DNA from: JABWBD01 sp040768665
GTDB taxonomy: Bacteria > Planctomycetota > Planctomycetia > Pirellulales > Thermoguttaceae
Direction of reading: 5' to 3'
NCBI GenBank assembly: GCA_040768665.1
Contig: JAXGMN010000021.1
Location: forward strand, 169,810 to 233,809
DNA length: 64,000 nt
In this document: positions 34,976 through 43,867 of the stretch, piece by piece
Layout: the number at the start of each line of letters is the position of its first letter
Position numbering within the stretch: position 1 is the stretch's first letter
The notes under the pieces: generated by a model
Database searches by the model: none
Told to the model about the DNA's origin: nothing
Seen by the model: only the letters and a program-made list of their open reading frames with translations
Program-made: the position numbers and the translations under genes

Positions 34976-36031
34976 ATGACGACAGACGCATTCACTGCGC
35001 AGGAAACCGAGGCGATCGAGCGGCTCCACGATGCCCGGCAACGGATTCTCCACCAGCTTGGCCAGGTGATTGTCGGGCAGCATCGGGTGATCGAGGAACT
35101 GCTGATCTCGCTGTTCAGCCGCGGCCACTGCCTGCTGGAAGGCGTGCCGGGGCTGGCGAAGACGCTGATGATCAGCACGCTCAGCCGCACGCTGAATCTC
35201 TCCTTCAGCCGGGTTCAGTTCACACCGGACCTGATGCCGGCGGATATCACGGGCACCGAGATCATCGAGGAGAACCGAACGACCGGGAGCCGCGAGTTCC
35301 GGTTTCTGGAAGGACCGGTCTTCTCGAATGTCGTCCTCGCCGATGAAATCAACCGTACGCCGCCCAAGACCCAGGCCGCGCTGCTGGAAGCGATGCAGGA
35401 GCGGCAGGTTTCGGTCGGGCGGATCCGACACGAGCTTTCCGATCCGTTCTTCGTGCTGGCCACGCAGAACCCGATCGAACAGGAAGGCACGTATCCGCTG
35501 CCGGAAGCGCAGCAGGATCGGTTCATGTTCAAAGTCTTCGTGCAGTACCCGAGTTTCGACGAGGAGTTCGAGGTCGCTCGCCGCACGACGACGGTAATGA
35601 CCGACACGATCGAGCCGGTCCTCACCGCGGAAGAAATCCTCGACTTGCAGCGGATGGTTCGCGAGGTTCCGATCTCCGACCACCTGATCCGCTACACGCT
35701 TTCGCTGGTCCGCCAGACTCGGCTCGGCGAGCCGGGAGTGCCCGACTTTGTCAAGGAGCAGCTCAGTTGGGGCGCCGGTCCACGGGCGGTCCAGTTCCTG
35801 ATCCTCGGCGCGAAGGCTCGCTCGCTGCTGTACGGCCGCACCCACGTGACGGTCGACGATATCCAGGAATTGGCCAAGCCGGTTCTTCGCCACCGGTTGG
35901 TGCTGAGTTTCACTGCCGAGAGCGACGGGATTACGCCCGACGACGTGGTCGAGCGGATCCTTCAGGCGACCCCCACCAAGGAAGACGAGTTGACCGGCGA
36001 TGCCCGATTCCAAAAGATTTTTGCATCCTGA
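34976..36031 (+). CDS. MoxR-family AAA+ ATPase
   Basis: 351 residues. Walker A GVPGLAKT (56-63), Walker B LADEINR (121-127), sensor-1 ATQNPIEQEGTYPLPEAQ with DRF following, and the C-terminal lid (GAGPRAVQFLILGAKARSLL). MoxR proteins act as chaperone-like ATPases that work on vWA-domain partners, several of which follow at once. ATCTCC lies upstream. Its 3' end overlaps the DUF58 gene by 32 bases. Confidence 0.95.
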   Translation: MTTDAFTAQETEAIERLHDARQRILHQLGQVIVGQHRVIEELLISLFSRGHCLLEGVPGLAKTLMISTLSRTLNLSFSRVQFTPDLMPADITGTEIIEENRTTGSREFRFLEGPVFSNVVLADEINRTPPKTQAALLEAMQERQVSVGRIRHELSDPFFVLATQNPIEQEGTYPLPEAQQDRFMFKVFVQYPSFDEEFEVARRTTTVMTDTIEPVLTAEEILDLQRMVREVPISDHLIRYTLSLVRQTRLGEPGVPDFVKEQLSWGAGPRAVQFLILGAKARSLLYGRTHVTVDDIQELAKPVLRHRLVLSFTAESDGITPDDVVERILQATPTKEDELTGDARFQKIFAS

Positions 36032-36899
36032 GGCGATCCAGCGAATCTCGCGCCTCGAGCTCCGCGCTCGCCACGTCGTGGAGGGCTTTTTGGCCGGGAT
36101 GCACCGCAGCCCGTACTTCGGCCAGTCGGTCGAATTCCTGCAGCACCGCGAGTATACCTGGGGCGACGATCTGCGGTTCGTCGACTGGAAGGTCTGGGCG
36201 AAGCAGGACCGCTTTTACGTCAAGCAGTTCGAGGAAGACACCAACTTTCGCTCCACGCTGCTGGTCGACGTTTCCGGGAGCATGCGCTACGGCTCGGGAC
36301 CGCTGAACAAGTACGAATACGCGGCGACGGTCGCCGCCAGCCTTGCCTATCTGCTCCTGCGACAGCAGGACGCGGTCGGCTGCATCGCTTTCGACGACCG
36401 CCTGCGGATGGCGGTCCCTCAGCGGACGAAGCGAAATCATCTCGACGCCATCGTCAAGGCCCTTCAGATCAGTGGACCCGAGAACAAGACCGACATGTAC
36501 CCGATTCTCCGCGAAGTTGCCGAGACCTACCCGCGGCGCGGAGTGATGGTGCTCATTTCCGATCTCCTCACGGAACGGGAGCCGTTGTTCCGCGGTCTGA
36601 AACTGCTGCGAAGCCGCGGGCACGACGTGATGATCTTCCATGTCCTGGACGACGACGAGATCGATTTCCCCTTCAACGGGTCGACGCGGTTCGAAGGACT
36701 GGAGGACGCGACCTATCTGAGCTGCAATCCGCGGGCGCTCCGCGAGGGCTATCTTGCCTCGCTGGCTCGCTACCTGGAGGAAATCCGCCGCGGCTCGGCG
36801 GCGACCAACGTGGACTACGTTCTTTTTCGTACCAGCCAGCCGCTCGACGGCGCGCTGGCCACCTACTTGAGTCGCCGCCTGGCGATGACCCGGGCTTGA
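36000..36899 (+). CDS. DUF58 protein with vWA-like fold
   Basis: 299 residues. DUF58 signature HREYTWGDDLRFVDWKVWAK, then a vWA domain with an intact metal site DVSGSM (90-95), and LRQQDAVGCIAFDDRL. It lacks membrane segments. In MoxR operons the DUF58 protein is the usual direct partner of the ATPase. The 32-base overlap with moxR and the 3-base gap to the next gene indicate co-translation. Confidence 0.93.
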   Translation: MPDSKRFLHPEAIQRISRLELRARHVVEGFLAGMHRSPYFGQSVEFLQHREYTWGDDLRFVDWKVWAKQDRFYVKQFEEDTNFRSTLLVDVSGSMRYGSGPLNKYEYAATVAASLAYLLLRQQDAVGCIAFDDRLRMAVPQRTKRNHLDAIVKALQISGPENKTDMYPILREVAETYPRRGVMVLISDLLTEREPLFRGLKLLRSRGHDVMIFHVLDDDEIDFPFNGSTRFEGLEDATYLSCNPRALREGYLASLARYLEEIRRGSAATNVDYVLFRTSQPLDGALATYLSRRLAMTRA

Positions 36900-36902
36900 G
36901 CC

Positions 36903-39125
36903 ATGGCCACATTCGTTTTTCCGGCACTGCTCTGGGGATTGGCGCTTGCCGCGATTCCCGTGTTGATCCATCTGATCAACATGATGCGCCACCGGCGTGT
37001 CGAGTGGGCGGCCATGGAGTTCTTGCTGGCGAGCCAGAAGAAGAACCGTACGTGGGTTCTGCTGAAGCAGCTCTTGTTGCTGGCCACGCGGATCGTCGTG
37101 ATCGCCCTGATCGTGCTGCTGGTCGCCCAGCCCGTGCTCCGCAACCAGTTCGGACGGTGGATCGGTGGCAGCAAGACGCACCACATCGTGCTTCTTGACG
37201 ACAGCTACTCGATGTCGGACCGGCGGGCCGACTCGAGCGCCATGGACGACGCGAAGTCGGTTGTGCTGAAAATCGGCGAAGAGGCCGCCCGGCAGGTCCA
37301 GCCGCAGACCTTCACGCTGCTTCGGTTCTCGCAGGTCGGCCGGCCCGGCGTGGGCACGCAACCCGACCTGCTCGAGAAACCGGTCAACTCCGATTTTCTC
37401 GCAACCTTGCGACAGACGGTCGATCCGCTGGAGGCTTCGCAAACGGCGGCAGGCCCGATCCCGGCGATGGAGGCCATCGGCCAGTTGCTGGGCGACTCGG
37501 ACAACGAGAATCGCGTTGTCTATCTCCTCACCGATTTCCGTGCCCGCCAGTGGGAGGATGCTACCGACGTCAAAAGCCAGTTGGCGAAGCTCGAGGGCGG
37601 CGGAGCGAGACTGCACCTGATCAACTGCGTCGATGCGGCCCGGCCGAATCTGGCGATCGCCTCGCTGAGCCCCGGGGCCGGCACACGTGCCGTGGGCGTG
37701 CCTTTGTTCGTGGAGGTAACGGTGCAGAACTTCGGCACCACCGCGGTCCGCGACGTGCCCGTCTTTCTCGAGGCGGACGGATTGGCCCGGCCGGCCGTCA
37801 CGATCTCCGAGATTCCCCCGGGCAAAGCGGTCACCGAGCGGTTTCCGATTCAGTTCACCACGGCGGGCCGGCACCGCATTGCCGCCCGGCTGGAAAGCGA
37901 CTCGGTCGAGGCCGACAACTTCCGCTACTCGGCTCTCGATTTCCCGCTCGGGGTGCCCGTGCTATTGGTCGACGGCGACCCCGCCGCGACCGACGCGGGA
38001 TACGTGAAGGCGGCGCTCGATCCGGGCCGGCCGGTGGTCACCGGCATCCGCCCACGGATCGAAGGAGCCCGTTATCTGAGCTTGAATCCCCTGGAGCCGT
38101 TCCAGGCCATCTACATCATGAACGTCGAGCGGCTCGACCGATCGGCGGTGGAGGCGCTCGAGCGGTACGTCGAGAACGGAGGCGGCGTCGCTTTCTTTCT
38201 GGGCGAGCGATCGTCGGCCCCGTTTATCAACGATCAGCTTTGGCGCGAGGGGAAAGGGCTCTTTCCGTTGCCGGTCGAGGCCCCGGCCCAACTGCTGGTC
38301 GACCGGCTCCAGAAAGCGCCGGACCTGGAGGTCGGAAACCATCCGATCTTCCACGTCTTCGCGGGAGAGCGAAACAGTTTCCTCAGCATGGTGAACGTGG
38401 ACCGCTATTTTGCGGTGCCGAAAGACTGGCAGGCGGATCAGTCGTCGTCGACGCAGGTGATCGCGCGGCTGCGAAACGGGGCGCCGCTGGCGGCCGAGCG
38501 GAAATATGGCAAGGGGCGAGTCGTGGCATTCCTCTCGACCGCCGCTCCGACTTGGAACAACTGGGCCCGCAGCAACCCGAGCTTCGTGGTCGCCATGCTC
38601 GAGCTGCAGTCGTTTCTCGGCATCCAGGACGCCGACGAGGGCGCCCGCCTGGTGGGAACGCCTCTGGAGTTGAAGCTGGATGCCGCTACTTATTCGCCGC
38701 AGGTTCGGTTCATCAGCCCCGATGCCAAGGCGCTGCCGACGGTCTCCGCGGATGCGGTCGCTACGGCCGACGGCCCGCTCAGCCTCGCGCTGACGGGAAC
38801 CGATCGAAGTGGCTTCTACACGGCCGCGCTGGCCCGCGCCGATGGCACGACCGAGGACCGCCTCTATGCCTTTAACGTCGATCCAGCCGAGGGTGATCTG
38901 AAAGCGCTCGGTAGTTCCGACTTGGCGGCCCGGCTGGACGGCCTCCCTTACGAGTACGCCCAGGCCGCGAGTTTCCAGGCCGCTTCGGAGGAACTGGCCG
39001 GCTACGATCTGACGGAGCCGTTGCTCTATCTCTTGGTGTTGTTGCTGATCGGCGAGCAGATCCTGGCGTGGTCGGCGAGCTACCATCCTCCGCGTCGGCG
39101 GCTTGCCGCAGGAGGCGCTTCATGA
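36903..39125 (+). CDS. BatA-type membrane protein with vWA and glutamine-amidotransferase-like fold
   Basis: 740 residues. The N-terminal BatA anchor (FVFPALLWGLALAAIPVLIH ... LLKQLLLLATRIVVIALIVL, residues 4-76) is followed by a vWA domain with metal site DSYSMS (100-105). A CARDB-like region (about 255-340) and a GATase-like fold (about 345-470, VPVLLVDGDPAATDAGYVKA, MNVERLDRSAVEALERYVEN) come next, and a last membrane helix (LLYLLVLLLIGEQILAWSAS) near the end. It overlaps the following gene by ATGA. Confidence 0.9.
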   Translation: MATFVFPALLWGLALAAIPVLIHLINMMRHRRVEWAAMEFLLASQKKNRTWVLLKQLLLLATRIVVIALIVLLVAQPVLRNQFGRWIGGSKTHHIVLLDDSYSMSDRRADSSAMDDAKSVVLKIGEEAARQVQPQTFTLLRFSQVGRPGVGTQPDLLEKPVNSDFLATLRQTVDPLEASQTAAGPIPAMEAIGQLLGDSDNENRVVYLLTDFRARQWEDATDVKSQLAKLEGGGARLHLINCVDAARPNLAIASLSPGAGTRAVGVPLFVEVTVQNFGTTAVRDVPVFLEADGLARPAVTISEIPPGKAVTERFPIQFTTAGRHRIAARLESDSVEADNFRYSALDFPLGVPVLLVDGDPAATDAGYVKAALDPGRPVVTGIRPRIEGARYLSLNPLEPFQAIYIMNVERLDRSAVEALERYVENGGGVAFFLGERSSAPFINDQLWREGKGLFPLPVEAPAQLLVDRLQKAPDLEVGNHPIFHVFAGERNSFLSMVNVDRYFAVPKDWQADQSSSTQVIARLRNGAPLAAERKYGKGRVVAFLSTAAPTWNNWARSNPSFVVAMLELQSFLGIQDADEGARLVGTPLELKLDAATYSPQVRFISPDAKALPTVSADAVATADGPLSLALTGTDRSGFYTAALARADGTTEDRLYAFNVDPAEGDLKALGSSDLAARLDGLPYEYAQAASFQAASEELAGYDLTEPLLYLLVLLLIGEQILAWSASYHPPRRRLAAGGAS

Positions 39126-41623
39126 CCGTGACGCCTCTGCTGGCAGCCCGGGAAACGAGCCGGACGACCTTCGAATGGGGCCGCATCCAGTCCAACGCCG
39201 ACTGGATCCTGCCGATCGCCGCGGCGGTCTTGTTGATGCTGTTCGTGCGATCGATGTACCGCCGCGACGCGGTCGAGTTGCGGCCCTGGCTGCGGTGGCT
39301 CCTCACGGGACTCCGCACGGCGGTCATCCTTGTCCTTCTCGTCCTCTACCTCCAGCCGCAATGGCGGACGCAGCGCGAGGAGGTGCAGAATTCGCGTGCG
39401 ATTCTGCTGGTCGACACGAGTCTGAGCATGGGACTCAGCGACCTCGACGAAACAGGGGCGGCTACGGCGGCGAGCCGGGCCCAGCAGGTCGCCCGGGCGC
39501 TTGAGCAGACCGAACTCCTTGAGGAACTCCGCAAGACGCACGACGTCGTCGTCATGCGGTTCGACAAGGAAACGAGCCGCGTCGCATCAGTGGAGAAGCT
39601 GCCGCCGGTGACCGCTGGCCAGCCGGAGACAGTATCGGCCGGCAATGCAAGCCCGGGCGAACCGAACAGAACCGAAGTCAAGGAAGAAAAGGCCGAAGAA
39701 ATCCCCAACTGGCAAGAGTTGCTCTCACCGACCGGAATCGAAACCCGGCTTGGGCAGTCGCTGCGGCAGTTGATCTATGAAGAACGCAACTCGCCGCTGT
39801 CGGGGATCGTGGTGTTCAGCGACGGCGGGCACAATGCCGGCAGTTCGCCCGAGTCGGCGGTCGAACTGGCAAGGGAAGCCAAGATCCCGCTGTTTACGGT
39901 CGGCATCGGCTCGAAGCGGCAGCCGGGCAACGTGCGAGTCTATGAACTGGAAAGCCCCGAGCGGACGCAGCCGGGCGATCCCTACTCGGTCACGGGGCTG
40001 ATCCAGGCGCAGGGCATGGCCGGCAAGACGGTCACCGTCCAACTCCTCCTCCGTCCGGCAGATGCCGAGGCGCAGCCGGGCACCGGCAAGCTGGTCGACA
40101 CCCAGCAGGTGATCCTCGGCAGCGACGGAGAGGCCGTGCCCGTGAAGTTCGAATTGACCGCCGAGGAGGCAGGCCGCCAGACGCTTTGCCTGCGCGTCGT
40201 GGCCCCCGGGTCCGATCGCAATCCGATCGACGACTTCCGCGAATCGGAAATCGAGATCGTCGATCGGAAAACCCGCGTGCTGCTGTTTGCCGGCGGGCCG
40301 ACCCGTGAATATGGGTTTCTGCGGACCATGCTCTTCCGCGACGCGTCGGTCACCGTCGACGTCCTCCTGCAAACCGCCCAGCCAGGCCTTTCCCAGGAGG
40401 CCGACGCCCTGTTGGAAGCATTCCCCACGACGCGAGAAGAGATGTTCGGCTACGACTGCATCATCGCCTTCGATCCGAACTGGAAAGAGCTTACCTCCGA
40501 GCAGGTGGACCTTCTGGAGCAGTGGCTGGCCGAGCAGGGCGGCGGGCTGATCGCCATCGCCGGTCCTGTCTTTGCAGGCGAGTCGATCAACGGCTGGGTC
40601 CAGGACGAGGGGCCCACCATGTCCAAGGTGCGCACTCTCTATCCGATCCAGTTCCAGCGGCGGTTCTCGGTCCTCGAGAGCGGCACCTACGTGAGCAAAG
40701 AGCCGTGGCCATTGGACTTCACCCGCGAAGGCATGGAGAGCGAGTTCCTCTGGCTCGACGACACCTCGACCGCCAGCCAGCAGGCGTGGGCGGATTTCGC
40801 CGGCGTGTACGGCTTCTACCCGGTTCAGGGTCCCAAGGCCGGAGCGACGGTGTACGCGACCTTCTCCGACCCCAGAGCGGCCCAAGGCGGCGAGCCGCCG
40901 GTTTTCCTCGCCGGCCAGTTCTACGGCTCCGGAAGATCGTTTTACCTTGGCAGCGGAGAGATGTGGCGGCTCCGCCGGGCCGACCCTGCCTGGTTCGAGA
41001 AGTTCTACACCAAGCTCATCCGGCATGTCAGCCAGGGACGGTTGCTGCGGCAATCGAGCCGGGGCGTGCTGATGGTCGACCGCGACCGCTACCTGCTGGG
41101 CAGCACGGTCCAGATCCGTGCCCAGGTGACCAATGCCCAATTGGAACCGCTCGATGCGGCCGAGGTGCCCGTCGAAGTGTTCCAGCCCGACGGCAGCGTT
41201 GCGACACTCACGCTCGCTCCCGATCCGAGCCGCGCCGGCATGTTCGTCGGCCAGCTCACGGCCCTTCAGGAAGGGGCCTACCGGCTGGAGCTTCCGGTGC
41301 CCGAGAGCGACGAGCGTCTCGTCCGCCGCATCCAGGTTGCGCTGCCCGACCTGGAGCGGGAAAACCCGCGATTGAACGACACGCTGCTTGTCCGCATCGC
41401 CGAACGTTCCGAGGGCAAGTATTTCGAGGGACTGAGTTCGGCGCTTTCCACCACTTCGTCCGAGAACCTCGTGGCAGCGCTCCCGGACCGCACGAAAACC
41501 ATCCTGCGAACCGCGGCCCCGGACCGTCTCTGGGAAGCCCTCTGGCGGCAATGGGTGATGTTCGGACTGTGCGGCTTGTTGTTTTCCGAATGGCTGATCC
41601 GGCGACTGGCAAAACTGGCATGA
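39122..41623 (+). CDS. Membrane-anchored vWA protein with glutamine-amidotransferase-like fold
   Basis: 833 residues. Two N-terminal membrane helices (WILPIAAAVLLMLFV; LLTGLRTAVILVLLVLYL) precede a vWA domain with metal site DTSLSMG (98-104) that is interrupted by an acidic insert (about 160-215). A GATase-like domain (about 380-620, RVLLFAGGPTREYGFLRTML) lacks an obvious Cys-His-Glu triad. A C-terminal helix (WVMFGLCGLLFSEWLIRRLA) anchors the other end. It overlaps genes on both sides by ATGA. Confidence 0.88.
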   Translation: MTVTPLLAARETSRTTFEWGRIQSNADWILPIAAAVLLMLFVRSMYRRDAVELRPWLRWLLTGLRTAVILVLLVLYLQPQWRTQREEVQNSRAILLVDTSLSMGLSDLDETGAATAASRAQQVARALEQTELLEELRKTHDVVVMRFDKETSRVASVEKLPPVTAGQPETVSAGNASPGEPNRTEVKEEKAEEIPNWQELLSPTGIETRLGQSLRQLIYEERNSPLSGIVVFSDGGHNAGSSPESAVELAREAKIPLFTVGIGSKRQPGNVRVYELESPERTQPGDPYSVTGLIQAQGMAGKTVTVQLLLRPADAEAQPGTGKLVDTQQVILGSDGEAVPVKFELTAEEAGRQTLCLRVVAPGSDRNPIDDFRESEIEIVDRKTRVLLFAGGPTREYGFLRTMLFRDASVTVDVLLQTAQPGLSQEADALLEAFPTTREEMFGYDCIIAFDPNWKELTSEQVDLLEQWLAEQGGGLIAIAGPVFAGESINGWVQDEGPTMSKVRTLYPIQFQRRFSVLESGTYVSKEPWPLDFTREGMESEFLWLDDTSTASQQAWADFAGVYGFYPVQGPKAGATVYATFSDPRAAQGGEPPVFLAGQFYGSGRSFYLGSGEMWRLRRADPAWFEKFYTKLIRHVSQGRLLRQSSRGVLMVDRDRYLLGSTVQIRAQVTNAQLEPLDAAEVPVEVFQPDGSVATLTLAPDPSRAGMFVGQLTALQEGAYRLELPVPESDERLVRRIQVALPDLERENPRLNDTLLVRIAERSEGKYFEGLSSALSTTSSENLVAALPDRTKTILRTAAPDRLWEALWRQWVMFGLCGLLFSEWLIRRLAKLA

Positions 41624-43866
41624 CCGGCAACCCTCCCAAACCACAACTCGAACCTTCGATCGGCGCGGCCCTCGAATCGCTGCGGCGGCGGATCCGCCGC
41701 TACGTGTGGCTGGAAGGGCTTGCCACGGCGGTTGCGTGGCTGGGAGTGGCCTTCTGGCTGAGCCTCGCGGTCGACTGGTTCTTCGAGCCTCCGTCGATCG
41801 TTCGCGGACTGATCCTCGCTGCCGTGCTGCTGGTCCTGGCGGGCGTGCTGGTCAAACTGGTGCTCCGGCGGGCGTTTGTCCGGCTGAGCGACCGCAACAT
41901 GGCCATGCTCCTGGAACGCAGGTTTCCCCAATTCCGCGAGAGCCTGTTGACGGCCGTCGAGCTGTCCGAGCGCCGTCCGAGCGCGACCGAATGCAACCCG
42001 CTCATGCTCGAACGGACCTGCCGCCTGGCCGCCGAACCGATCCGGGAGGTGCGACTCGAGGAGGTTTTCAACCCCCGTCCGTTGCGCCAAGCGGCGATGG
42101 GAGCGGCACTGGTGGCGCTGTCGGTTGCCATGCTCGCCATCGGGTTGCCCGCGGCCATGGAGACGTGGACTCGCCGGAACCTGCTGTTCTCGAATGAGCT
42201 TTGGCCACGCAGGACCCGGCTGGTGGTCGACGGTTTCGAGGACGGCGTGGTGAAGGTTGCTCGCGGCGCCGATTTCGACATGGTCGCCCGCGCCGATCTG
42301 AGTATGCCGCTGGTGCCCGAGAGCGTTGAGATCCGGTACTGGGCGGACAGTGGCTCGGGCGGCCGCGCCACGATGGCCCGCGAAGGCTCGGCCGACCGAA
42401 GCCGCGACCGCTTTCAGCAGTATACGCATTCGTTCCGCGGCGTCCTGGTCCCGATGCAGCTCGATGTCTTCGGTGGAGACGACGCGGTCCGCGACCTGCG
42501 GATCGAAGTGGTCGACAACCCGACGCTTACCCAGGTGGTTCTCGACTGCCGCTATCCCGGCTATATGGATCGCCCGCAGCGGACGCTGCCGGTCAGCGGA
42601 GCAATGCAGATTCCGTTTGGCACCCACGTCACTGTCCGCGGCCGAAGCAACAAGGACCTGGTCCGATTCGAGGTTCGATCGGCTCTGGACGATTCCTCCG
42701 AGCCCGAGGTGCTTCCCGTTACCGGCGACCCGCGCACGGTCGAATACTCCGCCGGCCCGCTCCGTGGCGACAGGAGCCTCCTGTTCACGCTGCTGGACAG
42801 CGACGGGATCAAGTCTCGCGAGCCGATCCGCCTTACCCTGGCTGCCTTGGGCGACGAGGCTCCCAAGCTCGCCTTGCGGTTGCAGGGCATCGGTCCTGCC
42901 ATTACGCCGGAGGCCCGTTTGCCGGTGGCGGGGCGAATTACCGACGACTACGGCCTGGCGAGCACCTGGTTCGAGCACGGAGTGGACGATCAGGAAACCC
43001 GCCGGCAGGCGATCCCGACTCCGGCGGGAAACCCGACGGACCTCGACTTTCAGCAAGCCCTCGAGGTCCGCGACCTCAAGCTTCAACCGGAGCAGAAGTT
43101 TCTCCTCGGCGTCAAATCGTCCGACCGGTACGACCTCGGCGACGGCCCGAACGTCGGCTCGAGCGAGCGCTGGCTGCTGGACGTGGTCACTCCCGCGGAA
43201 TTGCGGGCGATGCTCGAATCGCGGGAACTGGTCCTGCGGCAGCGTTTCGAAACCATCATCGAACAGGTCGTGGAAACCCGCGACTCGCTGCTGCGGCTCG
43301 ATTTTGGCTCCGCCGCCGCGACGGAGCCCGAGCCGGCCGGAGACCCCGCGGCCGCGGCCGAACCGGGCGACGCTCCGCAGGATGCCCCCGCCACGCCCGA
43401 GCGGCGCCTGGCACTGAATTCGCTCCGGATGCAACGTGCGGTCCAGAACAGCCGCAAGGACGCGTACGAGGTGCTGGGCGTGGCCGAGGCGTTCGATGAG
43501 ATCCGCCAGGAACTCGTCAACAACCGCATCGACACCACGGAACTGCGAATGCGGCTCGAGCAGGGGATCGTGGGGCCGTTGGAGCAGATCGGCGGCGAGA
43601 TGTTTCCGGAACTGGAGCGGCGGCTCGACGCGGTGCAACGGGCGCTGGCCGACGAGAAGCTGGGGCCGCCCGAGCGAGAGCGTGCCCGCGAGCAATCGGA
43701 GGCGATCCTGCTGGCGATGCGGCAGGTGCTGAGCCGAATGATCGAACTCGAAGACTTCAACGAGGCGGTGGAACTGCTTCGCCAGATCGTCGAGCTGCAG
43801 CAAAAGCTCAACGCCGAGACGAAGGATCACAGCAAGAGCGGCCTCCGTGATCTGCTGGAGGACTAA
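41620..43866 (+). CDS. DUF4175-like membrane and coiled-coil protein of the MoxR-vWA operon
   Basis: 748 residues. Two membrane helices at about 32-75 (GLATAVAWLGVAFWLSLAVD; IVRGLILAAVLLVLAGVLVK) and one near 150-170 are followed by an extracytoplasmic beta-rich domain (RTRLVVDGFEDGVVKVARGA ...) with Ig-like strands. A helical C-terminus (about 520-748) is rich in Glu/Arg. This is the usual sixth protein in planctomycete MoxR-BatA-vWA clusters. Mechanistic role unknown. Start codon overlaps the previous stop (ATGA). Confidence 0.75.
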   Translation: MTGNPPKPQLEPSIGAALESLRRRIRRYVWLEGLATAVAWLGVAFWLSLAVDWFFEPPSIVRGLILAAVLLVLAGVLVKLVLRRAFVRLSDRNMAMLLERRFPQFRESLLTAVELSERRPSATECNPLMLERTCRLAAEPIREVRLEEVFNPRPLRQAAMGAALVALSVAMLAIGLPAAMETWTRRNLLFSNELWPRRTRLVVDGFEDGVVKVARGADFDMVARADLSMPLVPESVEIRYWADSGSGGRATMAREGSADRSRDRFQQYTHSFRGVLVPMQLDVFGGDDAVRDLRIEVVDNPTLTQVVLDCRYPGYMDRPQRTLPVSGAMQIPFGTHVTVRGRSNKDLVRFEVRSALDDSSEPEVLPVTGDPRTVEYSAGPLRGDRSLLFTLLDSDGIKSREPIRLTLAALGDEAPKLALRLQGIGPAITPEARLPVAGRITDDYGLASTWFEHGVDDQETRRQAIPTPAGNPTDLDFQQALEVRDLKLQPEQKFLLGVKSSDRYDLGDGPNVGSSERWLLDVVTPAELRAMLESRELVLRQRFETIIEQVVETRDSLLRLDFGSAAATEPEPAGDPAAAAEPGDAPQDAPATPERRLALNSLRMQRAVQNSRKDAYEVLGVAEAFDEIRQELVNNRIDTTELRMRLEQGIVGPLEQIGGEMFPELERRLDAVQRALADEKLGPPERERAREQSEAILLAMRQVLSRMIELEDFNEAVELLRQIVELQQKLNAETKDHSKSGLRDLLED

Positions 43867-43867
43867 A

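Noticed and set aside
32422..43830. Several long minus-strand frames (for example 32422-33972, 35931-37874, 39725-41644, 41278-43830)
   Set aside because: All lie opposite recognised MoxR-operon or PQQ genes, show no domain and have the residue bias of shadow frames.
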